Part shown: in pieces, positions 42,397 to 52,325 of the stretch | How the letters are laid out: each line of letters begins with the position of its first letter | Position numbering within the stretch: the stretch's first letter is position 1 | DNA from: Bradysia coprophila | Lineage: Eukaryota > Arthropoda > Insecta > Diptera > Sciaridae | DNA length: 64,000 nucleotides | Direction: 5' to 3' | Assembly: GCF_014529535.1 (NCBI RefSeq) | Contig: NW_023503339.1 | Span: 806,001 to 870,000 of the forward strand | Made by a program: the position numbers and the translations under genes | Notes under the pieces: model-generated | The model's database searches: none | The model's input: only the letters and a program-made list of their open reading frames with translations | Told to the model about the DNA's origin: nothing

Positions 42397-43693
42397 ATTT
42401 TACTATATAAAGGACCGTATTACCAACAGCTTGTCATTATTTTTGTCATCATTATCGATAACAGATGAATAGCAGTACGTGACAGGTTCAGATTGCCTGT
42501 TGCATCATTAATTATAAATATGTCTGCTACAACTACCGAATCAACCCCTTTTCATACTCAGCCAAAGAAAATATATTAATTTCGACGATGAAAGACATAC
42601 ATTGTGAGGGTTGAACTTGTCAGTCCGCTGTTTGTCAACTTACTGAGTGTTCAACTTCACCTGATAATTGAGGTGAAATTTCCCTCTGCAGTTAAACATC
42701 TAAAAGTTTCGATTCTTGTTACATAAGCAACAATTGGAAGCCTAAACAATTTATAACCGCTAAACGAATCAAACTATGCCCACATCACATAGATTCAAGC
42801 GATAAGGTTTCATCATAAGAACTTTGAATTACAACATGCTCAATGACGTCACATATGTATTGTATACGGTATGATATATACATCCATACACCTCGATTGT
42901 GTACCACGAGGATGATAATACGCAAGTCAAACAAATATTTCATTTGAAAATGTTCGGCTGTAGTACGCAAAGTCAGAAAATAGAATAAAGAGAAAAAAAA
43001 TGAGCAAATGACACAGTTTTCCGAGTAATATTGGTGCCATACCAACCGAATTGAATAATTAATGTCATGTGCTCAAACAGACACTTTTCCTCATAGAAAC
43101 TATTCCGAATTTTTGGCGAAAAAAAATAATCATGACGACACAGCATCATGAGTAACGAAAAAAAAATGTCGATGAAAGATTCTATCGTTTTATGGAAGAC
43201 TTGATAATTCAAAGTGGAATCAGTCTTAGAGACCTCTCAGTCAGATGTTGTTCATTGACCAGGAAAGAATTTTTTCTTTTACTACGTGATGATTGCGTAA
43301 ATTTCATTGACTTAAAGCTTATCAGTCGACAATGATATCGGTGGTTTGTGAATTTAAACGCGAGAACTTAAATTGTCTATGCTCGAATCGCGTTTTGATA
43401 TGTTCAAGTAGCTTTTTGGTATAATGTGATTTGATTATCGAGTGCTAAGAATAAAATGTAAGAGATGTAACATTCGATTGTTGTTGTGTAATCCAGTGTT
43501 TATTGAAGTGACGTTCGTTTACATTTATTTATTTTGTGCCGATGTTAGGCTTCGTTTTGTTTTCATTTTAGTTAATTTGATAATAGTGCACGACACTAAA
43601 CTCAGTTTCTTTGAAATTTTAAATGAAAAAAACTATTAAATTTATCTAAATCAAGTATTACATAAGTGGTGAATTATTGGCATATCAACAAAC

Positions 43694-45815
43694 ATGGCAT
43701 ATTGTGATTTTATTGCTGGAACATGTGCAGGTATGATTCGATTGATTTTACACAGCATGCATGATTCATATGAAATGCAATGAAATATTCGTTCAAACAA
43801 TTATACATACGGCATTGTTTTTCCGGTAAAGCTTTTTTGTATGTGCATTGAGCTTTTCGTGTGTACGTTTTTATTCGAATAGTTTTCTTAGATAAATTTA
43901 ATCGTCGGCTTGCAGAATAGATTCGTAGATTTTGAAAAAAAATTACGATTCTGTTTAGCTTGTGTGACCGACGGTCACTGACCGTATAAATGTAGTAAAC
44001 GAATTAAAAGAGTTTCGTATCAAACAGTAGAAAATATGTTATATCAAAACAAGTAATAGATTTGTTGCTTATTTATATTATCACACTTGCTAGTGCTCAT
44101 AACAGTAATGTAGAACACTTAAAGCTGGAACAGGTCAAACTCAGGGCTTCAATTGCATTAAAAGAGACTTGACTAATTAGTCGTTAGGTGGTGTTATTTA
44201 TGTGGCTTTGGACTGTGGCAGAGTCGTGTTTGAAGTGATTGAGGAAATTTTGAAAGACCCGACTAATTCTCAAAATTAGAAATTGGTTATTATATTCTGA
44301 TTAACGGCATGTAAAGCCAGTAATTTTAATTTTAAAAAATATCATTGATTCACAGGTGTCTGCAACATGCTCATTACGCATCCCCTGGATACGATAAAAA
44401 CAAATATGCAATCGAGCAACTTAACATTTACCAAATCAATGTTCAAAGTGTACAAAGCAGGAGGAGTAAATTCATTTAATTTCCGTGTTAATTTCTTTTT
44501 CAATGTAAAAATTGTCCCGCAGATGAACGGGTATTACAGAGGACTGCTGTTTCCCATCACATCAACTGGATTTTTAAATTCAATAATTTTTGGTGTATAT
44601 GGGAACTCTTTCCGCTACATGCAAGATATAACGTAAATACTAATGCTATTGGCACCTGGTGTAAGATTTGGTTTTTGATTTGAAAATTTCCAACAGAAAT
44701 TCCGAACAACTGAGACAAAAATTTTGGTATAGCCAAGTATTTATGGCTGGATGTACTGGTGGCATTGTGAAGGCAGTTGTCGCATGTCCAATCGAATTAT
44801 CGAAAGTTAGACTACAAATTACAGTAAGTAAGTTGAAAAAAAAAGTGTCGGAAATAGTTGTAGGGTAAGCCACATCCATTCAATTCATCGTCATGTAATT
44901 TCTGAGTCTGCACTAGAATTAATTGGTAGCGAATAGCCTCTAGACAGAACTTTGTTCATTCGGGAAATGATCAATTGATTCAATTGTTTTGGACTTACGT
45001 CGTCAAAATTTAGAAATCATTTTTTTCATTTTATCAGTTTAAAAACACAACACAGAAATCTAATCATACATCACTTTACTCATACATAATTTCCATTCAA
45101 TTTGAATTGTTACTCACCGTTTTGAATCATCTAAAGGTAAAGCCACCGGACCATCACAAGTTTTAAAAGAGCTGTGCAAGACTGAAGGACTGAAAGGACC
45201 GTTTAAAGGATTAACGGCTATGCTATGGAGGTGAAAACCTTTTTCATTTTTCATTCATTTCCTTAAAAAAAATTGTTTTTCCACTAATTCAGAGACGCTA
45301 TACCATACGGATTATTCATGCTCATTTATGAGTATTTGGCCGAAAGACTGTCAAACGGATACGAAATTAACGGAAAGCACATAAGAAATGCTGATATAGA
45401 TCCCATTTACACAGCCACGGCTGGTGCTGTCGCTGGAATGGTAAAAACTCTTAATTTGGGAGATTGTTGACGTTATTCACAATATTATTCTCAATGTAGG
45501 TATCTTGGCTACCGGCCATACATTTCGATGTAATAAAAACACGGATGATGGCTGAGAATGATCCGAAAAAATTTCGGAGCGTTTGGCACTGTTTCAACGT
45601 TATCATAAAAGTAAACAAAAAGCCTGAAAGCTTATCTTATCACTTTTGAATATAAGTTGAAATTGATCAATTTCTAAATGAACTTTTTCTAGGAATCTGG
45701 ACTCAAATCGTTGTTTCGAGGTGGAACAGTTTTAGTGTTGCGATCAGCCCCAATATCAGCGATTTCCTTTTTGACCTACGAATATGTGCTGAAACAATGC
45801 AATGGAGTCAGCTGA
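43694..45815 (+). CDS. Mitochondrial carrier, SLC25A45/47/48-like, second tandem copy
   Basis: Paralogue of the carrier at 39287-40721. Exons 43694-43730, 44356-44465, 44523-44632, 44697-44827, 45137-45230, 45293-45440, 45500-45610 and 45693-45815 give 287 residues. Repeat signatures are HPLDTIKT (canonical), CPIELSKVR (canonical) and AIHFDVIKTR, where His replaces the helix-kinking Pro. Donor choice at 44828 (gtaagttg) rather than 44824 (gtaagtaa) is forced by frame and gives LQITVSKATGP. Intron positions and phases match carrier 1 except for one extra 59-bp intron (45441-45499) after AVAGM. The C-terminal RSAPISAISFLTYEYVL aligns with RAVPVNCATFLGYEYVL of copy 1. Poly(A) candidates lie near 46050-46070. 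The transported substrate is unknown. Confidence 0.92.
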
Positions 45816-46183
45816 GATTTCGATGATCATTAAAATCGTTTTAGAAAAAATTAAAAATAATTGTTTGTGTGGTCACGACAGGCCGAGGTGTTTCACTTAG
45901 TATACTAGAAAATCCTATGAAAAATCTAAGGATATCGAATTACATGACCTGAATACATCCAAAGTAAAGAATTTTTGTCACACTGAGTATTTACCGTCCA
46001 CGGTTAAATTATTAATTGAAAGTTTACAACGATTGTTAAAGCAGCTAAAAATAAAGTTAAACAGAAATAAAACGAAAGCTCTTTTTTTGTTGAAACTTTT
46101 TTTTCATTGACCGGGATATCTAGCTGAGCCCTTTTCATCATTCCATTATTGTGTACTATCGACCTTGTCGATCTAAATATCTA

Positions 46184-46419
46184 TCGCTCCAGCCACCGTA
46201 AACTCATTTTACTTCACGGACACTGACTGTACGACTGATTTCCGGTTGGTCTTCGGAAGTAATGGTTTGGAAATTTTTATTTTGACAGGTGTAGCGTTTG
46301 CAGCTCGAGCCGAGGGCAAAATACACTCACAAGTCAAAATAAAAATCTCCGAATTCCTCCGGAAAGGAGTCTTATCGCTAATGCCGTGAAGGAAAGTGAG
46401 TTTGCAGGGGCTACAGCGA
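46184..46419. mobile_element. Foldback/MITE-like element with imperfect TIRs
   Basis: The left end reads tcgctccagccaccgtaaac then tcattttacttcacgg. The right end is its imperfect reverse complement (ccgtgaaggaaagtgagttt then gcaggggctacagcga), about 28 of 36 matching. Inner arms gaaatttttattttgac and gtcaaaataaaaatctcc pair as well. No clear target duplication was found. Confidence 0.65.
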
Positions 46420-46759
46420 GTAAACTATTTCACATGCTACATGCATCGAACGAAATCCACTACATAGCTCGGGCTAAAAATTAAAAGTCTCGTTTCCTTG
46501 TATTTATTTTCCTCAGCTACGCCTTGGACCCACAAACTTCACTTGAAGGCCCTAAATTACATTTTTTTACCGAGTGGACAGACCGTTTATAGCCTTCTTC
46601 ATTTGTTATGTAATAGTAGATACTTTTTCGTACGATTATTTACCTCGGCATTGCCTCGGACTTACAAAGTTCACACAAAAGCTGTAATGGATTTTGCTGT
46701 GAGCTCCTAAGCCGGTTTTATTGATTTCCCTGGTAATTAAGTAAGCAACTTTCGCGCCT

Positions 46760-47560
46760 ACTTACTTAGGCGGGCGCTACAACCTACTTTTGGTTTTGGC
46801 ATCCTCCAGTAATCTTCCTGGTCTGCGGTTACTATTGGTGTTTGTGTTTAGCAGTTTCAGGGACACACGTTCCTCATCCATTCTTTGTATATGACCGAGC
46901 CGTCTTAATCGATTGATTTTGATTAATTTGACTATATCGGGCTCATTGTAAAGCTATTACAGGTTGTAATGGTTGTATCTTCTTCGCCAATTGCCGTTCA
47001 CATTGACACCTTCAAAAATTGATCGAAGAATTCTACTTTCAAAAACCAAAAGTGTCTGTTCATTACGGTTTATCACGTATTAAGCTTCCGATCCATGTGC
47101 TACAACTGGTCGGACCAGCACATTTAAAGTTGCTGTTGAGTGTTTTTGACCGAAAAAGTTTTAGAAGACTGTAGCAACTCCTGTTTCCAAGTGTTCCACT
47201 TCTAAGTAATTCATCTCCGATGCGATTATCACTGTTGACCAGCGACGCAAGGTATATAAAGCAGCCGACAGTCTCGAAGGGTTTTGCATTTACTTCCAGC
47301 GTATGTTTCGTTGGTCTTTGTCTCACTGACACTTAAGCCGAACTCAGCACTATTATCTCTATAACGATGTCAACGTTCCGTCCAATTAGGTCTAGGTCGA
47401 CAGCATATCCCAACACCTGACTCAATTTTCTGATGATTGTAACAATGCTAAAGAATAAACCTGCCAGTCCATCGCCTTGTCTAAGTCCTTCCAAGGCTTC
47501 AAAAGTTTCAGATAGATTGTTATGCGCCTACAGGATAACGGCGGCTGGAGGCAAAGATAC
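46760..47560 (-). pseudogene. Decayed non-LTR retrotransposon reverse-transcriptase fragment
   Basis: Minus-strand frames interrupted by stops and shifts contain recognisable pieces of a reverse transcriptase C-terminal half: EGLRQGDGLAGLFF, then GYAVDLDLIGR at the place of the YADD active-site motif, then a thumb/connection region (KPFETVGCFIYLASLV, YSLLKLFRSKTL), and finally INRLRRLGHIQRMDEERV. The second active-site Ala-Asp is replaced by Val-Asp, and stops occur near 47330 and beyond, so it is dead. RTE-like or related non-LTR clades are possible; I cannot assign the clade safely. Confidence 0.8.
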
Positions 47561-47897
47561 CGAAGATTTACGCGTGGTTCATTTCACTCTGAACAAATTT
47601 TCCTGTGTTATGAAAAACTATTCAAATTCAAATTTTCGAACATAATTCTCATGATATGTCCACGCCATCTCTTGAATTGTGTTAAATGAAAGGCGGAAAA
47701 ATAATTTTTGACATTTCAAAAAATAACACAAAATCTCCATAATGGTTGCCTAAAAAAAGTCGAAATCGTTCTAGACAAAAATAATAACTTTTACTTCTAC
47801 TAATTTAACCTTTTTTGTATAAACTAGTAATCGTAGGTTAATAGATAGTCACCGTACAACAATTAAATCAATTTGTGGTCAAACATAAATCGTTACA

Positions 47898-50466
47898 ATG
47901 AACGGATTGAGGTAAAAATTGCATTGAAATTTAATTACAAATTTTCTTTTTGTGTTTTATTGTTTCAATTTCTTTTTTAAATAAAGGGGGAAAGTGGATG
48001 AGGAAATGAAAATGCCTTATTGGATTTTCGTATCATCAATTTGCAAAATTTGTGTTCATTGTGCACATTCCATTTTTGTTGATTTTCTTTATTTTGTTGT
48101 AAACTTCGTCTTCGTCTGACTCATTTTATTTTTCTTTTTGACAGACTTGTATACCTACCTACCTAGCGATGTTGCGTTTTTATTTTATTTTTGAGACATT
48201 GTTTGCATTCTTAAATAACTATTTTGATTTTTTTTTGTTTTTATTAGATCAATGTGTTGGTTGGTTATTTTCGTCAGTTTTCCTTTTTTTCTGCATTTTT
48301 TTTTTGTTCATCTCCTCTTTTCATCATCAGTATATTGAACCCATATGTTTATTGAACTAGAAAAAAAACGTCATTGTTCACGTCCGTATTTATCCAACGA
48401 ATTCCATTATGATATAAAATGAAAATTGAATTTTTGATTGTAAATAGGTTGTGTTGATTCAAATAGGGGAACAATGAGTTACATTACCTGTAATAGCTTC
48501 TCTATCTAACGCAATTAATTTTGGATGGACTGATTAAATATTCAATGCCAAGAATTGGAGTAATTGTTAATGAATTGAATGTGTCACGAATGTGACTTAC
48601 AGGCATGGCATGTGTATATATGTGTTTGAACATCGATAAAATAAGAATCCTTCCGAGGGAATTATTAAGAGCCTATCGTTTGACATAATCACACTGTGTT
48701 ATTGTTCAAATTGTCGACTCAAACAGCCTTAACCGGAATGGTAATAGTCGCTGTTCTAACATATTTGGAGCAACAGCTTTGGTTTTTTTTTAAATACGAC
48801 ATTGCAGATCTACTGGATGGGGTAAATAAATGTTCGCAAATTTGTGCACAAAAATCTTGTCAATTCCACTAAATTGTCAGTGGTTAACAAGGCAACCTGA
48901 CCAAGATTCTCTTAATGTCTTTTCATCAGTATATGGTGTATGTCCTTCTCAATCTTTCTAATTCTCTTCTTCTTAATCTGGCCTAATAACGTTTGATTGG
49001 CCAATAATCCGGAATCGATATGTAAGCATTGAACCTTAAAAGCGTCTGAGTACCAATAGAAATACTTTGCTGTTTTACACTCATCGACAAAATTAACAAA
49101 AACCTCACCTTTACTTACCAGTTTTAGTGAACTATGCTGCCTATTTTGTTGCCCGCCATGCCCCGGTCGAATTGCAGCCAAATTGGCTTTTTTGCCGCCA
49201 GAGCCCACATACAAATACATAGCGACAGATAACACCAAATCCAAATATAATGTGTCGCTGACCGAACGAGCTGAATGGCAATATTCGGACAGGGAAAAGG
49301 AAAATGTCGAGGGATTCTTTACGCGCACATCCCGAGGCAATCAGTTGGCGTGCATGTTTGTAAAATGTTGTTCGAATGCCCGATACACGCTACTATTTTC
49401 ACATGGCAATGCCGTTGATTTGGGACAGATGAGCAGTTTCTATTTGGGCCTAGGCGCTCGGATTAATTGTAATATATTTAGGTGAGTGAATAAAGCTCTC
49501 GGGAGATATGACGATGATGCTAAATGAGATACAATTTCAGCTATGATTACTCAGGATATGGTATGAGCAGTGGTAAGCCTTCGGAAAAGAATCTTTACGC
49601 AGACATCGATGCTGCTTGGCATGCCTTACGAAATAAGTGAGTAAATTGTCGCTAACATTCTGATAATCCGAACTCGAACTTGAAAACCGAAACTTTTTAC
49701 CTTGATCCTGAATTCGCTATTAATTCAAATATTACCCGATTTTGACTCTGTAATGCTAAGGTTTCCTTCCGGTCAAATCAGTCAAGTTCACATGAAGCCT
49801 GACTTTTTAACACATTGAACTTTCGGCACCTTGGACTTTACTTTAATAGTAAGCCGCAATTAATTTCAATGTGTTGTTCAAAAAGCCGCACCTGACTTGA
49901 ATCAAATCATTTTTTTAAAAGCTGGTTTAACTTGAATGTCAGTGAAACAGCTCTATACGTTACGATTTAGTCATTTAATTGCAATTTTCTCCTCATCCAG
50001 ATATGGTATCACACCTGAGAATATAATACTTTATGGACAAAGTATCGGAACTGTGCCAACCGTAGATCTAGCAACACGTTACGAAGTCGGTGCAGTGATC
50101 CTGCACTCGCCACTAATGTCGGGGATGCGTGTTGCGTTTAAAACGAAGCGCACCTGGTTTTTTGATGTGTTCCCTAGCATCGACAAGGTTTCAAAAGTCC
50201 AGTCACCCGTTCTGGTTATACACGGTACTGACGACGAAGTTATTGATTTTTCGCATGGAATTAGTATCTATGAGAAGTGCCCAAAGGCTGTGGAACCGTT
50301 GTGGGTTGAGGTATAAATCAACGAAAAGAAACCATTTTGTTGCTCCGACTTCAAATCTTCTTCTTCTTTTTTTTTCGTATAGGGAGCTGGTCATAATGAC
50401 GTCGAGTTGTATAATCAATATTTGGATCGGCTTAAGAAATTTCTCTCGGTGGAGCTGGTTAACTGA
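47898..50466 (+). CDS. ABHD17: ABHD17-type alpha/beta-hydrolase (protein depalmitoylase)
   Basis: ABHD17 proteins are palmitoylated serine hydrolases that remove palmitate from substrates such as N-Ras and PSD-95 at the plasma membrane. Exons 47898-47911, 49122-49481, 49541-49636, 50001-50310 and 50383-50466 give 287 residues (mammalian members about 310). The tiny first exon supplies MNGLS, and the join reads [20 protein letters not shown], matching the conserved palmitoylated Cys cluster of the family. The nucleophile elbow is GQSIG (Ser171), with Asp235 in [13 protein letters not shown] and His264 in GAGHND completing the triad; [11 protein letters not shown] forms the oxyanion-side loop. 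All splice sites are GT-AG with consistent phases. The first intron is 1.2 kb, the others 59-364 bp. The minus-strand open frame at 48912-49340 is an antisense shadow. Confidence 0.95.
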
Positions 50467-50792
50467 CAATCAAAGAATACTCAAGGACAAACCAAAAGTC
50501 CAAAACACGCCACAGACGCAGATGTTGGAGGTGAGTGTTGGTTTTTCTTCCACTAACTTAATGGAGTGTCTGGTCGCTGACATCGCTCTTTCTTTGTAAT
50601 TTTTCTAATCGTGTAAATATGTTTCATCAATTGCCCACAGTCCCGCTCACAGTATCGGTCTAACGACTCACTGACATAACATTCTCTTCTCGCTTATATT
50701 AACTCACCGACAAAAATTTTCCTATCCCAACAGATTTATCTTCAGCCAGTTCAGTATCGACAAATGCCGTTGCTGTTGATTTGTCCTAGCAT
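50467..50792. other. Spacer between ABHD17 and the disordered-protein gene
   Basis: It contains the end of the ABHD17 3' UTR. A good donor (ttggag/gtgagtg at 50531) and acceptor (cccaacag ending near 50732) lie here, so the 3' UTR may be spliced or the segment may join the downstream transcript. I see no conserved coding sequence. Confidence 0.4.
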
Positions 50793-52325
50793 ATGGGTTC
50801 TGGCCGTAGGGCCAATTTTACGCGTCATCGTCGATACATACAATCCCATACCAATCTCGAAGCTCAGGGCCAGAGACTATCAAATAATAATCCAAATGAC
50901 GACGACGATGATCAATCCTTGCTAATTCTGTTTTCAGCTCAACGTCACGCCCAACCACTTCAAACCAAACTTAACGAAATGAATGCAAAATGTAGTTGCT
51001 CGAAAATGGCAGCCACTGAACTGGAAAAGTGTCTCACCACATTGGAACGCAAACAGCAAACTCTGATTGACGATAGAAAATGTAAAGTGGTACGTAGTCG
51101 AAAAGAGAAACGAGACGCAGCTACAAGTCCACAACTTCCATGCAAAGAAACCATCGATGCCAGTAAATCGAAGGACGTCAATTTGAAAATTTGCAACAGC
51201 CCAGCTCGCAGCGGAACCGTTCGTCTTAGTCCCCGTCGAGATATACCGACGAGAAATGCTGCCACAAGTCCTCAAGTGGATTCCCGGAGACATGCAACAG
51301 CGACGAACCACAGTTCCACCACATCGGCAGACAATGATTCAAAAAGTAATGAACCTGCTGTGGCGGCTCCAAAAATGTCTCTCGAAAAATCAAAGTCTTT
51401 ATCTGAATCGCGACCACAAAGGCAGTTAAGAACCACAAGAAGTCTGTCACCACGGCCGCCTATACGACACCAACAAGCCATAATTATATCAGATGAAAAT
51501 GATGTCGTGCTTAAAGTGACACCGAGCGAAGATGTTCGTTACGATCAAAGTGTAAAGCCACGAAAAGCCAAACCCAAATCGCAGAGCGAACAAACTTCAC
51601 CAAATCTCTCCGATTGTGGTACATTCTTTCCAGACGAACGATACGCTAATAATCGCAGCACCGGATGTTTAGTATATGTACCATCTGATCCATGGATGAA
51701 AATGGACAGCAATGATTTGAAGTCGGAACGTCCGGCAACAGCCAGAAGCAGACCAGGTAACGACAGCGATCCGTGGATTCATCGCAATTCAGAAAACCAA
51801 AATTCCAAATCACCGAAAGTTTCGCGCTCTGGATCTTCCAAAACAGACGATCGATCTAACAGTCGTCCGGCGCAGCCGAGAAGCAAATCACCAGCCATTA
51901 ACGACGAGTCGACCAAAGAACCGAAACAGAAAAATTCGCTCATTGATTCATCAACCGAGAATCTAATGCTTTCACCGCAAAAAGCCCACACCTCACCGAC
52001 CGCATCGCTCTCACCGCTGGATAACCCGAAGCGAGCGAAAAATTCACTTCTCAGCGTAAACAATTCGAATTTGTTACAACCGCGGCACAGTTTCTCATCG
52101 CCATCGCAAAAGGAAGATGAGCTGCAACTGAATATTCGTCGTTTGAGCGAACAGATCAAAAGTGGTGGATATTCGACCGCATCGTCGGGATGTGTGGCAC
52201 CATCAACGGATTTCACATCATATCTGAATCAAATCAAGAAAGAGAAAACGTTGACCAAAGGAATTCGGAACAGTGGTAATGTGGTTGTTGTTGATGCGGA
52301 TGTGGTATTAGAAACGACGTGCTGA
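50793..52325 (+). CDS. Ser-rich, intrinsically disordered protein (unknown function)
   Basis: A 510-codon open frame without a recognised folded domain. The product is rich in Ser, Pro, Lys, Arg and Asn, with many SP/TP dipeptides (for example RTTRSLSPRPP and SPTASLSPL), typical of a phosphorylated scaffold or cytoskeletal adaptor. Two SDPW motifs (SDPWMKM and SDPWIHR) resemble DPW motifs that bind the AP-2 alpha-appendage in epsins. The C-terminus ends LETTC. The Met at 50793 follows an in-frame stop and has a poor context. An acceptor-like ttctgttttcag ends at about 50938, so the true coding exon may start at AQRHAQPLQTK with further 5' exons elsewhere. Codon use and absence of frame breaks over 1.5 kb support it as real. 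Same strand as ABHD17, 326 bp away; a fused or readthrough transcript cannot be excluded. Confidence 0.7.
   Translation: MGSGRRANFTRHRRYIQSHTNLEAQGQRLSNNNPNDDDDDQSLLILFSAQRHAQPLQTKLNEMNAKCSCSKMAATELEKCLTTLERKQQTLIDDRKCKVVRSRKEKRDAATSPQLPCKETIDASKSKDVNLKICNSPARSGTVRLSPRRDIPTRNAATSPQVDSRRHATATNHSSTTSADNDSKSNEPAVAAPKMSLEKSKSLSESRPQRQLRTTRSLSPRPPIRHQQAIIISDENDVVLKVTPSEDVRYDQSVKPRKAKPKSQSEQTSPNLSDCGTFFPDERYANNRSTGCLVYVPSDPWMKMDSNDLKSERPATARSRPGNDSDPWIHRNSENQNSKSPKVSRSGSSKTDDRSNSRPAQPRSKSPAINDESTKEPKQKNSLIDSSTENLMLSPQKAHTSPTASLSPLDNPKRAKNSLLSVNNSNLLQPRHSFSSPSQKEDELQLNIRRLSEQIKSGGYSTASSGCVAPSTDFTSYLNQIKKEKTLTKGIRNSGNVVVVDADVVLETTC

Larger units (their letters stand above)
40722..43693. other. Region between the tandem carriers, mostly an LTR element and flanks
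   Basis: After the 3' end of carrier 1 comes the LTR element at 40963-42396. The rest, 42402-43693, is unique-looking sequence that should contain the promoter and 5' UTR of carrier 2. Short open frames at 42785-43212 (minus) and 43442-43639 (plus) show nothing recognisable. Confidence 0.55.
45816..47897. other. Intergenic region with a foldback element and a reverse-transcriptase relic
   Basis: It contains the 3' flank of carrier 2, a TIR/foldback element (46184-46419), a decayed non-LTR retroelement fragment (46760-47560) and the presumed ABHD17 promoter and 5' UTR just before 47898. The plus-strand frames at 46498-46710 and 47433-47645 are not supported as genes; the second is a shadow of the relic. 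Confidence 0.6.

Noticed and set aside
48912-49340. 142-codon minus-strand open frame
   Set aside because: It lies antisense to the second ABHD17 exon, whose protein match is strong. It is a shadow frame.
50735-50937. Alternative plus-strand frame (MPLLLICPSIWVLAVGPILR) upstream of the disordered-protein gene
   Set aside because: Short, ends in a stop, overlaps the longer frame and shows no homology that I recognise.
51779-52216. 145-codon minus-strand open frame
   Set aside because: Antisense to the disordered-protein gene; its Ser/Cys/Phe richness is the mirror of the Ser/Lys-rich plus-strand frame.
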